Both the position numbers and the translations under genes were made by a program. A stretch of 48,193 nucleotides of DNA from Rhodospirillales bacterium (GTDB lineage: Bacteria > Pseudomonadota > Alphaproteobacteria > Rhodospirillales > UBA2165). This document shows, piece after piece, positions 25,120 to 33,814 of the stretch. The stretch is taken from contig JAPPFK010000049.1 of assembly GCA_028823885.1 (NCBI GenBank), positions 1-48,193 on the forward strand, in the 5' to 3' direction. The notes below the pieces were generated by a model. That model did not search any database. It was given only the letters and a program-made list of their open reading frames with translations, and was not told where the DNA came from. Position 1 is the first letter of the stretch. Every line of letters begins with the position of its first letter.

Positions 25120-26064
25120 ATGTCGAAACTACGCTTATTCGCATCCGCGATTGCAGGGGCCGGTCTGCTCGCCGCAGGCGCGGCCCACGCCGAATACCCG
25201 GAAAGGGCCGTCTCGGTAATGGTGCCATTCGGCGCCGGCGGCGGCACCGATGTTCCGGCGCGTTTCTTTGCGGCGGAAATGGAAAAGATTCTTGGCCAGA
25301 ACTTCGTTGTCTCGAATGTTTCCGGCGCCGGGGGAACCGTCGGCGCCACCCAACTGTCCAAGGCCAAGGCCGACGGCTACAGCCTCGGGTTTATGCCGGT
25401 GGGGACAACCACGACCCAGCCGCACCTCAAAAAGACCAAATACAACGTCGACAGCTGGGCGCCGATCTGCCTGGTGGCACAGGGACCCTATTACCTGAAC
25501 GTGGCCAAGAACTCGCCTATCAAAACAGTCCAGGACTATATCGCCAAAGCCAAGTCCGGCGGGCTGAAGTTCGGCGGTCCTGGCCCGGGCTCCATCCCTC
25601 ATGTGACCAACATGCTTCTAAACCAAGCGCTCGGCATCAACGCAAAATACATTCCGGTCTCGGGCGGCGGGGGCAAGATTGCCGCCGAGGTGAATGGCGG
25701 CCGCATCGACGCGACCGTTTGGTTCTCGGATTTCGACAGCAAGTACGGGTACCGTGCGATCGCGCTTCTGAATGACCAACGGTCCAAAACTCACCCCAAC
25801 ATACCCACCATGAAGGAACAGGGTTTTGACGTTTCATCGTTCGTCTGGTTCGGATTCTTTGCGCCCAAAGGCACGCCGGCCAACGTCGTCTCAACCCTTT
25901 CCGGCGCGTGCGGCAAGGCGGTCGCGACAGAGTCGTTCGTCAACAATATGAAAAAGGCCAAACGTCTCGTCCGGTACATGGATACGGCAGAGTTCACCAA
26001 ATTCTTCCGTGAAACCTACATGAAGAACGGTGAGCTTCTGAAGAAGGCCGGACTGGTAAAGTAG
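25120..26064 (+). CDS. TTT-family solute-binding protein (TctC), system 2
   Basis: Periplasmic receptor of 314 residues. The signal peptide ends at AHAEYP (about 24), then the standard Bug/TctC opening RAVSVMVPFGAGGGTDVPARFF and the GAGGTVGATQLSKAKADGYSLGF signature. A consensus AAGGAGGTAACC ribosome site precedes the ATG. It follows the epimerase by 34 bases and is the first gene of a tctC-tctB-tctA-sulfatase block. The ligand is presumably the acid broken down by the UlaE/transketolase pathway; this rests on gene order only. Confidence 0.92.
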   Translation: MSKLRLFASAIAGAGLLAAGAAHAEYPERAVSVMVPFGAGGGTDVPARFFAAEMEKILGQNFVVSNVSGAGGTVGATQLSKAKADGYSLGFMPVGTTTTQPHLKKTKYNVDSWAPICLVAQGPYYLNVAKNSPIKTVQDYIAKAKSGGLKFGGPGPGSIPHVTNMLLNQALGINAKYIPVSGGGGKIAAEVNGGRIDATVWFSDFDSKYGYRAIALLNDQRSKTHPNIPTMKEQGFDVSSFVWFGFFAPKGTPANVVSTLSGACGKAVATESFVNNMKKAKRLVRYMDTAEFTKFFRETYMKNGELLKKAGLVK

Positions 26065-26095
26065 GACCCAGTCGGTAAGGTCCAACCATTGGATT

Positions 26096-26125
26096 GGGAT
26101 CGGCGGTCCGGACACCGCCGATCCC
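26096..26125 (+). terminator. Intra-operon stem-loop after the binding-protein gene (system 2)
   Basis: Arms GGGATCGGCGGT (26096-26107) and its complement (26114-26125) give a perfect 12-base-pair stem with a 6-base loop; three more pairs (one G-U) extend it to 26093-26128. No T-run. It sits 31 bases past the tctC stop and 21 bases before tctB. Confidence 0.65.
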
Positions 26126-26146
26126 GATCCCATCCCGGATTAAGCC

Positions 26147-26617
26147 ATGCCGCGTTTTCTGGACAGAGTCGTCTCGGTATTTCTGCTGGTAATTCCCGTG
26201 GTTCTCTTCGGGGTGACCTTCTCCGATGACTTCGATGTGTTTACCTTTGGCGGTGATGTCGGCCCGGCATTCGCACCCCGGGTCTACTTCGTGGTGTGGT
26301 TCGGACTAGCCCTGGCGGCCTGCAGGTTGGCTTTCCGGCCGGCCGAAGACGGGGCCGGGGAAGCACCCGAAATATTCGACCTCAAGCAGCTTTTCTATGT
26401 CATGGCGATCGCCATCGCCACCGGCTACGGCATGATCACCATTGGCTTCGTGTTGGCCACGATCCCTGGATTTTTCCTGTTCTGTTGGGCGTTCGGCTAC
26501 CGGAAAATCGTTCCATTGGCCATAATCAGCCTGGCCGGACCGTTGGCGATCTGGGCGATTTTCACCTTTGGATTTCAGCTGATTTTGCCGAAATCTCCGT
26601 GGTTCCACATGATGTAG
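26147..26617 (+). CDS. TTT small membrane subunit (TctB), system 2
   Basis: A 156-residue inner-membrane protein with four hydrophobic helices and the TctB pattern of a first helix (VVSVFLLVIPVVLFGVTF), a GPAFAPRVYFVVWFGLALAA second helix and two C-terminal helices (YGMITIGFVLATIPGFFLF and the last segment). The small subunit partners TctA. It begins ATG 26147 and ends 7 bases before tctA. Confidence 0.88.
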   Translation: MPRFLDRVVSVFLLVIPVVLFGVTFSDDFDVFTFGGDVGPAFAPRVYFVVWFGLALAACRLAFRPAEDGAGEAPEIFDLKQLFYVMAIAIATGYGMITIGFVLATIPGFFLFCWAFGYRKIVPLAIISLAGPLAIWAIFTFGFQLILPKSPWFHMM

Positions 26618-26624
26618 GCCGGCC

Positions 26625-28109
26625 ATGGAAAATCTCATCATCGCCCTTGGCCAATTTGCCACCGTACCCGTCCTGATCGCCATTGTTATCGGCGCCCTTT
26701 GGGGAACCGTCGCCGGCGTTCTGCCCGGCATGGGAACCGTGGCTGCGCTAATTGTGGCGTTACCCTTCACTTTCAGCCTGTCCATGGAGACGTCCATCGG
26801 CTTGTTTCTGGCGATATACGTAACCTCTGTCTACGGCGGCTCGGTATCGGCAATCCTCATCAATACGCCCGGGACTCCGCAATCCGCGGCCACTGTGCTC
26901 GATGGATATCCGATGGCGAAACAAGGCAAGGCCGACCTTGCTCTCGGGTGGGCCACCCTTGCTTCGTTGATCGGCGGGATGTTCTCGCTGGTCATCCTGA
27001 TCATTGCCGCGCCGGCTCTGGCAAAGGTCGCCATCGCCTTCGGTCCCGCCGCCGTATTCGCCATCGTTCTGTTCGCATTGACTTGCATCGCCTGGGTCTC
27101 TCGCGGCAGCACCGTCAAAGGCCTGCTGGCGGGAATCATTGGCCTGTTTCTGACAACCATCGGCTCCGATGACTTGACCGGCGCCACTCGATTTGCGTTC
27201 GGCACCGACCTGCTGGCCGGCGGATTGGCATTGATCCCAGTGCTCATTGGCCTGTTTGCCATGACCGAGGTGTTTTTTCGTGCAGCCACTTACCACGAAG
27301 AAAAACCGCCGGACGTCACCAATGTGGGATTTCGTTTGCCGGCGCTTCAGGAAGTCGTTTTGCGCTGGAAGCAGTTCCTGCAAAGCTGCTCCATCGGCAC
27401 GTTTATCGGAATACTGCCCGGGACCGGTGCGACGGCCGCTACGTTTATCGCCTATTCCGAATTGCGCAGAACCTCCCCGCGCGCGGAAAACTTCGGAAAC
27501 GGCGAGCCAGATGGTCTGATCGCCTCCGAGGCTTCCAACAACGCCGTCACCGGCGGCGCACTTATTCCGACCCTGGCGCTTGGGATTCCCGGCGACGGCG
27601 GCACCGTCGTCCTACTGGGGGTCTTGACGATTCAAGGTTTGGTGCCGGGCTTTGATCTGGTGAAGAACACGCCGCACATCCTCACCGGGGCCTTTGCGCT
27701 CATATTTGTCGCGAACCTGCTTATGTTCGCCATCGGCGCCTATGGCGCCCGGATATTCGCCAGGATTTTGGCCACTCCCGAACCCTTGCTCATGGGCATG
27801 GTCCTATTGTTCTCTCTCGTAGGCGCCTTCGTGGTCCGAGGCAATCCGGTCGATATTCTGGTCGCCATCGGCGCGGGTTTGATCGGTCTTGCCCTGAGGT
27901 TTGCCAAGTATCCTCTGGCGCCTATCGTCATCGGCATGGCGCTTGGAAAGACCTTTGAGGAAAAATTGCGGCAGGGACTGGTCAGCGCCGAGGGTGATAT
28001 TATCGAGTTCTTGAGCGATCCTATCGCAATCGGGGTCTTCGGGCTGACCGCCCTGGTGGTAATACTGCCGACAGTGATGCGGCGCCGAAGGGAACAAGAG
28101 GAAGGCTAG
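26625..28109 (+). CDS. TTT large permease (TctA), system 2
   Basis: The 494-residue multi-helix permease with both TctA signatures: ILINTPGTPQSAATVLDGYP and the second-half ASEASNNAVTGGALIPTLAL with GIPGDGGTVVLLG. About 12 membrane segments. Together with the genes at 25120 and 26147 it forms a complete sodium- or proton-driven TTT importer. Its stop is 3 bases before the sulfatase ATG, so the sulfatase is translated from the same message. Confidence 0.93.
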   Translation: MENLIIALGQFATVPVLIAIVIGALWGTVAGVLPGMGTVAALIVALPFTFSLSMETSIGLFLAIYVTSVYGGSVSAILINTPGTPQSAATVLDGYPMAKQGKADLALGWATLASLIGGMFSLVILIIAAPALAKVAIAFGPAAVFAIVLFALTCIAWVSRGSTVKGLLAGIIGLFLTTIGSDDLTGATRFAFGTDLLAGGLALIPVLIGLFAMTEVFFRAATYHEEKPPDVTNVGFRLPALQEVVLRWKQFLQSCSIGTFIGILPGTGATAATFIAYSELRRTSPRAENFGNGEPDGLIASEASNNAVTGGALIPTLALGIPGDGGTVVLLGVLTIQGLVPGFDLVKNTPHILTGAFALIFVANLLMFAIGAYGARIFARILATPEPLLMGMVLLFSLVGAFVVRGNPVDILVAIGAGLIGLALRFAKYPLAPIVIGMALGKTFEEKLRQGLVSAEGDIIEFLSDPIAIGVFGLTALVVILPTVMRRRREQEEG

Positions 28110-28112
28110 GCT

Positions 28113-29627
28113 ATGACCGGGAAACCCAACGTCGTTTTGATCGTTGCCGACCATTGGTTCGGTTCTCTCCTGGGTATCGCAGGTCATCCGAGCGTCCAGA
28201 CGCCCACCTTGGACGAGCTTTCCCGGAACGGCATCCGCTTCACCAAGCACTATGCGGAGAACCCGGTATGCCTTGGCGCGCGCCGGTCGATCATGACCGG
28301 CACCACCCCGCGCACGCATGGCGACCGGGTATTCAACCCCAAGCTGCCCATGCCGGACGGGATTCCGACCTTGGCGCAGACCTTCCGTGATGCGGGCTAT
28401 CAAGCTTACGCCGTCGGCAAGATTCACGTCTATCCGCAGCGCGACCGGATCGGTTTCGACGACGTGATCCTCGACGAAGAGGGGCGGCCCATGTTCGGGG
28501 TCCACGACGACTACGAGGCCTATCTCGGCGACGCCGGTTACCCGGGCCAGGGTTACATGCACGGAATGAGCAACAACGAGTACGCCTACCGGCCCTGGCA
28601 CCTGCCGGAAGAAACTCACGTAACCAACTGGGCGACTCGTGAGATTACCCGGCAGATCAAACGCCGTGACGATCGGAAACCGGGATTTTGGTATGTCGGT
28701 TACCGCCACCCGCATCCGCCGTTGGTGCCGCTGCGGAGTTACCTGGATCTCTACCGGGATATACCCATCGACAAACCCTGGGTGGGAGACTGGGCCCGGG
28801 ACTACGATGAGCAGGTCTATACGGTGAAGGCCCGGATGGTCCGCAGGTTCAAGCACAACGATCAGCAGATCGAGGCCGCCCGGCGCGCCTTCTATGCACT
28901 GTGCACCCACATCGATCATCAAATCCGGCTGATCGTCGGCACGCTCCGGGAAGAGAGCATCCTGGACGACACCATCATCATGTTCACCTCCGACCACGGG
29001 GACATGCTCGGCAATCATCACATGTGGGCAAAACGGGTATTCTATGAGAGCTCAGCCTGTGTGCCGATGATCATCCAGGGCAGGGAAGACGACACCGGAG
29101 TTGGTCACCATAGGGTCAGCGCCCGCCTCACCGCCCATCAGGACATCATGCCGACGCTCCTCGATCTATGCGGGATCGAAATCCCGGATACCGTGGACGG
29201 GGTATCCATGTTCAGCGACCGATCCCATGAGTTCGTCTATGGCGAGGACGGCGAAAACGGGCACGCGTCCCGGATGGTCCACGATGGGCGCTACAAGTTG
29301 ATCTATTATCCGGTAGGCAACCGGCGCCAGTTGTTCGATATCGACGAAGATCCGCGAGAGATGCGAGACCTGGCCGGGGAGTCGGGCCATAAGGCCGATT
29401 TGGAGAGGCTGACGGAGATCCTCGTCTCCCAGATGTACGGCTCGGACGAGAAGTTGATATCCAGGGGAAAACTGGCCGGTGAACCGGATCGGGAGTTCCA
29501 TCCCGGGATAAACCGCACGCTGTATGCCCAGCGGGGCAATCAGTGGCCGCTGCCTCCGACCTCCGACAAGGCCGCGATGGTTTGGTATCCGGAGGATTTC
29601 CCGGACTCGGAAACCTCGATGGATTGA
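28113..29627 (+). CDS. Type I sulfatase-like hydrolase with atypical CxGxR motif
   Basis: Alkaline-phosphatase-superfamily sulfatase, 504 residues. Metal/active-site blocks are LIVADHWF, GKIHVYPQRDRIGFD, and TSDHGDMLGNHHMWAKR. The formylglycine motif is NPVCLGARRSIMTG: Cys53 and Arg57 are kept, but position 55, Pro (or Ala) in the CxPxR recognition motif, is Gly. Modification by FGE may therefore be altered. No signal peptide is visible, so it acts in the cytoplasm on an imported sulfate ester, or on a phosphonate or phosphate analogue. It is transcribed directly behind tctA and converges on LysR (10-base gap). Confidence 0.85.
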   Translation: MTGKPNVVLIVADHWFGSLLGIAGHPSVQTPTLDELSRNGIRFTKHYAENPVCLGARRSIMTGTTPRTHGDRVFNPKLPMPDGIPTLAQTFRDAGYQAYAVGKIHVYPQRDRIGFDDVILDEEGRPMFGVHDDYEAYLGDAGYPGQGYMHGMSNNEYAYRPWHLPEETHVTNWATREITRQIKRRDDRKPGFWYVGYRHPHPPLVPLRSYLDLYRDIPIDKPWVGDWARDYDEQVYTVKARMVRRFKHNDQQIEAARRAFYALCTHIDHQIRLIVGTLREESILDDTIIMFTSDHGDMLGNHHMWAKRVFYESSACVPMIIQGREDDTGVGHHRVSARLTAHQDIMPTLLDLCGIEIPDTVDGVSMFSDRSHEFVYGEDGENGHASRMVHDGRYKLIYYPVGNRRQLFDIDEDPREMRDLAGESGHKADLERLTEILVSQMYGSDEKLISRGKLAGEPDREFHPGINRTLYAQRGNQWPLPPTSDKAAMVWYPEDFPDSETSMD

Positions 29628-29636
29628 GCGCGGCTG

Positions 29637-30572
29637 TTAGCCCGCAATGATGGGGGAGGCGGCGGGCATCTTCGTCGTAATTTCGTCCGCCACGGCTTTC
29701 AATTGGCCGATCAAATCGAGCGTTTGCCGGGATGGGGGCCGGCTTCTCAGCCAGATGGCGCCGTAGGTCAGCTTCAGTTCGGGCAACCAACGGGCGACGC
29801 GTACGGCATCTTCGGGGAGACCGGCGACGCTGAAGGGGTCGCTGATGCCGATTCCAAGTCCCTGTGCCACCATGTGGCAGCTGGCGAGCGCCGATGAGGT
29901 CTCCGAAAGCGCGCCAAACCGCACGCCCGATGAAAGCAGCGCCGAGTCGGCCATCTGGCGCAGGCGTACGGACTGCCTGGGAAGAATGACCGACTGTCCG
30001 GATAGGTCGTCCGGCTCCAGGGTGTCTCGGCCTGCCAACGGATGTCGCGGTGGAAGAATAGCCACGGCGGCAACGGTCGCGATCGGCTCCACCGAGACCG
30101 ACAGGCTGTCCACGGGAAGCAGCGTCAGTCCCAGGTCTGCTTGCCGGCTCGACATCCATTCCTCGATTTCGATGCGCCGTCGCTGTTCCACGGTGAACAT
30201 GGTCTCCGGATACCGGTCGGAAAATCGTTTCAGCGCTTCAGCGAGAAATCGACTGAAGAGGAGTGGTCCGATAGCGCAAATTCGAAGCCGCAGACCCTGG
30301 CTCTGGCGCACGTCCTCGGCGATGGTCGAAATATCGTCGATGGCGGCGAGGGTGCCCTCGATCCGCTGATAGAACTGGCGTCCCTCCACCGACGGTACCA
30401 GACGCCGGCCCCGGCGATCAAAGAGCTGAAATCCAATTTCCAGCTCGAGGCTGGCCAACAACCGGCTTACCGAGGACTGGCTGAGAAATAGCGATTCCGC
30501 GGCATCGGAGACGGTGCCTGCGTTCATGATCGCCTGGTAGGCCCGGAGTTGCCGCAATCTGATGTTCTGCAT
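29637..30572 (-). CDS. LysR-family transcriptional regulator
   Basis: A 311-residue regulator: winged helix at 1-60 (LRQLRAYQAIMNAGTVSDAAESLFLSQSSVSRLLASLE, read as two parts) and a periplasmic-binding-like effector domain (about 90-300, GLRLRICAIGPLLFSRFLAEAL and VAQGLGIGISDPFSV). It is divergent from the system 3 transporter operon, with a LysR-type box 11 bases upstream of its start, so it likely controls that operon and itself. The co-inducer would be the transported acid or a product of it. Confidence 0.93.
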   Translation of the reverse strand: MQNIRLRQLRAYQAIMNAGTVSDAAESLFLSQSSVSRLLASLELEIGFQLFDRRGRRLVPSVEGRQFYQRIEGTLAAIDDISTIAEDVRQSQGLRLRICAIGPLLFSRFLAEALKRFSDRYPETMFTVEQRRRIEIEEWMSSRQADLGLTLLPVDSLSVSVEPIATVAAVAILPPRHPLAGRDTLEPDDLSGQSVILPRQSVRLRQMADSALLSSGVRFGALSETSSALASCHMVAQGLGIGISDPFSVAGLPEDAVRVARWLPELKLTYGAIWLRSRPPSRQTLDLIGQLKAVADEITTKMPAASPIIAG

Positions 30573-30582
30573 GAAGCATTCC

Positions 30583-30603
30583 TATATGCAAATTACAGAT
30601 ATA
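30583..30603. promoter_or_regulatory. LysR-type box (TATAT-N11-ATATA)
   Basis: TATAT (30583-30587) and ATATA (30599-30603) form a 5-base inverted repeat with an 11-base spacer, the T-N11-A architecture of LysR recognition sites. It lies just upstream of the lysR start and 119 bases upstream of the divergent tctC. The remainder of 30604-30722 should hold the tctC promoter; none is clear enough to mark. Confidence 0.5.
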
Positions 30604-30722
30604 ATAGCCTAAACTATTCATTTTCCCACTATACCAAACTTGGCTACTCTGCACTGGCAACCAAAAGAATCGCCTCCGGACACGGCTGTCGATACCGGAG
30701 GTGTGCTGATAAGGAAGGTTTT

Positions 30723-31697
30723 ATGAAACGATCTCAACTCTTGACCTCGGCGGCTGCCGCGCTGGCTGCGACCGCCGTTTTCGCTACGTCTCCGGCCCAG
30801 GCCGAATTTCCCGCGAAGCCGGTAACCATGATCATCGGTTTTGCCGCCGGCGGCGGTACCGATGCCCAAGGCCGCGCATTGGCCCAAGGCCTTCAGAAGG
30901 TATTCGGCAAGCCGGTAACCGTGGTTAATAAACCCGGCGCGGCCAGCATGGTCGCTGCCGCCCAGGTGGCAAAGTCGAAGCCCGATGGGCATACCGTCTG
31001 GTTCGGTTCGGCCGGAACCATGGTGCTGGCGAGCGCTCTCGGCAAGACCAAGCTCGACTTCTTCAAGGACTTCAAGCTTGCCGGTATAACCGGAGAACTC
31101 GTTCCGTCGGTGACCGTTCATCACGACAGTCCGTTCAAGTCGGTCCAAGACGTCATCAAGGCCGCCAAGGCAAAACCCGGCACTTTGCGCTGGACCCACG
31201 GCGGACGCGCCTCGGCCTTCTTCGCTGCCGGTACCGGATTTGCCGCGGCCAACAAGCTGGACGTCAAGGACGTGCCTAGCACCGGCCGAAATATGCGCGG
31301 ATTGATCGTTGCCAAGCAGGTGGACTACGGTGTGACAGATGCCGGTGACAGCATTACGCCCAAGTGGAAGGGCAAGCTTCGCGTACTCGGGGCCATCCGG
31401 GATAGCCGCGTCGGCGTGCTGGACGACAAACTGCCAACGCTCGGGGAAATGAAAATCCCGTTCTTCGCGGTGCGCTCCCCGGTGGGTCTCCTGGTTCCCA
31501 AGGCGGTACCGGACGATGTCGTCAAGAAGATCGCGGACGCCATCAAGCAGGTGAGCCAAAGCCAATCGTTCCAAAACGAACTCAAAAAACGCCGTAAGGC
31601 CGCCGTGTACTTCGGCCCGTCGGACGGAACGGCGATGGTTACCGAGCTCAAGGCGAACGTGGAGAAGCTGCTCCCCAGGCTTAAGTCCGGGTCCTAG
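30723..31697 (+). CDS. TTT-family solute-binding protein (TctC), system 3
   Basis: Periplasmic receptor of 324 residues with signal peptide ending at AQAEFP (about 27), the KPVTMIIGFAAGGGTDAQGRAL opening (read as KPVTMIIGFAAGGGTDAQGR) and NKPGAASMVAAAQVAKSKPDG. The ATG at 30723 follows AAGGAAGG. It differs from system 2 in the ligand region (HHDSPFKSVQDVIKAAKAKPGTL vs the shorter form there), so another ligand is likely. First gene of a tctC-tctB-tctA-sulfatase block under LysR control. Confidence 0.92.
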   Translation: MKRSQLLTSAAAALAATAVFATSPAQAEFPAKPVTMIIGFAAGGGTDAQGRALAQGLQKVFGKPVTVVNKPGAASMVAAAQVAKSKPDGHTVWFGSAGTMVLASALGKTKLDFFKDFKLAGITGELVPSVTVHHDSPFKSVQDVIKAAKAKPGTLRWTHGGRASAFFAAGTGFAAANKLDVKDVPSTGRNMRGLIVAKQVDYGVTDAGDSITPKWKGKLRVLGAIRDSRVGVLDDKLPTLGEMKIPFFAVRSPVGLLVPKAVPDDVVKKIADAIKQVSQSQSFQNELKKRRKAAVYFGPSDGTAMVTELKANVEKLLPRLKSGS

Positions 31698-31720
31698 ACG
31701 GAATTTCGTTTCAGATCGAA

Positions 31721-31746
31721 AGGAGGCGGGCTCCGGCTCGCCTCCT
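31721..31746 (+). terminator. Intra-operon stem-loop after the binding-protein gene (system 3)
   Basis: Arms AGGAGGCGGGC (31721-31731) and GCTCGCCTCCT (31736-31746) pair over 11 positions with one G-U and a 4-base loop. No T-run. It is 23 bases past the tctC stop and 43 bases before tctB. Confidence 0.6.
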
Positions 31747-31789
31747 GGCAGCCAACCGTCACTGCCGCCAAAACGGAATCTCAGGGCCG

Positions 31790-32281
31790 ATGAACATCAA
31801 CTGGCTCCCCAACCTGATCCTCCTGTTGTTCGCGATCGTCTTTGCGGTGGAAGCTCTCCAAATCTCCACGGACGAGGACAGCATCGGCGCCCGTATGGTG
31901 CCGCTGGGGATGAGCGTGATCATGACGGCCTTGGTCGTCATCCAAATTGCCAATGATCTTCGTGCCCGACGTTCCATTGGCGTCGATATCGATCTGGCTA
32001 CCGAAGCCGCGGGGGCCGGGACCATATCTCTCCACGGGTTTTTGACCCGTTCCGCACCTCTCATTGTGCTGATGGCGGTCTACGGGGTTTTTCACGTCTG
32101 GTTCGGCTATTTGATCGCGAGCGTGCTAACCGGCTACTTGGTATTCCGGCTATTCGGCAACAACCTGAAGACAATTCTTATCCATGGCACCGTTGGATCG
32201 GCGCTTCTGTTTGTGATTTTCGTCAAGCTGCTCAACATCTATGACCCACCGGGCAGCCTGATCGATATTTCGGGCCTGTAG
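31790..32281 (+). CDS. TTT small membrane subunit (TctB), system 3
   Basis: A 163-residue membrane protein with four hydrophobic segments: N-terminal WLPNLILLLFAIVFAVEAL, a second helix MVPLGMSVIMTALVVIQIA, and a C-terminal pair after the polar loop RARRSIGVDIDLATEAAG. This matches TctB. It starts at ATG 31790 and ends 11 bases before tctA. Confidence 0.85.
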   Translation: MNINWLPNLILLLFAIVFAVEALQISTDEDSIGARMVPLGMSVIMTALVVIQIANDLRARRSIGVDIDLATEAAGAGTISLHGFLTRSAPLIVLMAVYGVFHVWFGYLIASVLTGYLVFRLFGNNLKTILIHGTVGSALLFVIFVKLLNIYDPPGSLIDISGL

Positions 32282-32292
32282 GTGTTGCCGGG

Positions 32293-33789
32293 ATGGATAT
32301 CCTCACTGGATTTGCCACCCTGTTCAGCGACCCGGTGACGCTGGGTTTCGTTGTACTTGCCGCATTTACCGGCGTGATCGTCGGCGCCATTCCCGGTCTG
32401 ACGTCCGCGGCCGCCATCGCCATGCTGGTGCCGGCCACATTTTTCATGCAGCCCCTGCCGGCGCTGGCGTTTCTCTATGTGATTGGCAAATCCGGACGCT
32501 TCGGGGGTTCCATTTCCGCCATCCTGTTCAATACCCCGGGTACGGCCGCCGCCGCGGCGACCCAGATCGACGGTCACCCCATGTACCGGGCCGGCAAGGC
32601 GGGCAAGGCGATGAAGACGGCGGCCACGGCATCCATGTTCGGTGATTTCCTCGGAGATCTTTTGCTGATTTTCGCGGCGGTTTGGATTGCTTCCTTTACC
32701 GAGGGACTTGGGCCGCCCGAACTTTTTGCCGTTTACCTCACGGCGTTCATCGTCATCAGTTCGGTCGTTGGATCTTCAATCATCAAGGGACTGATCAGCA
32801 CTGCCGCCGGCATCATCATTGCGACCATCGGCACCGATCCCATATCCGCGACCGCCCGGCTCGATTTCGGCATCCTCAATTTTCAGTCCGGGATGTCTCT
32901 GGTGCCGTTGCTGATCGGCATGTTCGTCCTCTCCGAAATCGCGCTGCAGCTGGAGCAATCGAAGGGCGGGAGCGGCTCTATCGTGCTGCGGGAATCGGAC
33001 AAGAGCGACAACACCTTCACGTTCGCCGAGCTTAGGCGCTGCCTGCCGGTCATGATGCGATCCTCGGTTATCGGCGCCGTTATTGGCATTTTGCCGGGGC
33101 TTGGGTCTTCGGTCGCCGCGTTTGCTTCCTATGGAGAGGCCAAGCGCAGGGCTAAAAACCGGGAGGAGTGGGGCACCGGCATCGTCGAGGGCATTGCGGC
33201 GCCGGAGTCCGCCAACAACGCGGTTTCCGGCCCGACGATGATCCCGCTTCTTGCGCTCGGCGTACCGGGCAGCACCATCGCCGCCATTCTGATGGGCGTA
33301 TTTTTGATCCACGGAATTCCCATTGGTCCCCAGATATTCATTACCTCGCGGGAATTGGTGTTCGGCTTGTTTGCCGCCGGCCTCCTGGGAATCGGCATCT
33401 ATGGGCTGATTGGTTTTTTCGGCAGTTCGTTCATTGGCCGGATGATTGCCAAAGTCCCGACCCGGCTCATCTACCCGTACATTTTCCTGACCTGCTTCGT
33501 ATCCGCCTATGCGGCGCGCACCAGCGTCTTCGACGTGTTCATCATGTGCGTCGCCGGGCTGTTGGGGTACCTGATGCGCAAGAACGGGTACTCGACGGCG
33601 GCGTTCATCATTGCCTTCGTTCTGGCGCGTGGCGCCGAAGAAACCCTGCGGCAATCGCTGATCCTGACCAACGACGGCGCCTTGATATTCCTGCAGCGGC
33701 CGATCGCCCTGCTGTTTTTTGCATTCGGAGCTTTGGTTGTCGCGGCCCGGCTTTGGCAGAAATACCGGTCCCGCACTCGAACGGCCTGA
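32293..33789 (+). CDS. TTT large permease (TctA), system 3
   Basis: The 498-residue permease with AILFNTPGTAAAAATQIDGH and the second signature AAPESANNAVSGPTMIPLLA followed by LGVPGSTIAAILMGVF. About 12 membrane helices. It completes transporter system 3. The sulfatase GTG follows 25 bases downstream with its own ribosome site. Confidence 0.93.
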   Translation: MDILTGFATLFSDPVTLGFVVLAAFTGVIVGAIPGLTSAAAIAMLVPATFFMQPLPALAFLYVIGKSGRFGGSISAILFNTPGTAAAAATQIDGHPMYRAGKAGKAMKTAATASMFGDFLGDLLLIFAAVWIASFTEGLGPPELFAVYLTAFIVISSVVGSSIIKGLISTAAGIIIATIGTDPISATARLDFGILNFQSGMSLVPLLIGMFVLSEIALQLEQSKGGSGSIVLRESDKSDNTFTFAELRRCLPVMMRSSVIGAVIGILPGLGSSVAAFASYGEAKRRAKNREEWGTGIVEGIAAPESANNAVSGPTMIPLLALGVPGSTIAAILMGVFLIHGIPIGPQIFITSRELVFGLFAAGLLGIGIYGLIGFFGSSFIGRMIAKVPTRLIYPYIFLTCFVSAYAARTSVFDVFIMCVAGLLGYLMRKNGYSTAAFIIAFVLARGAEETLRQSLILTNDGALIFLQRPIALLFFAFGALVVAARLWQKYRSRTRTA

Positions 33790-33814
33790 ACGAAAGCCAG
33801 AAGAGGAGGTGCTC

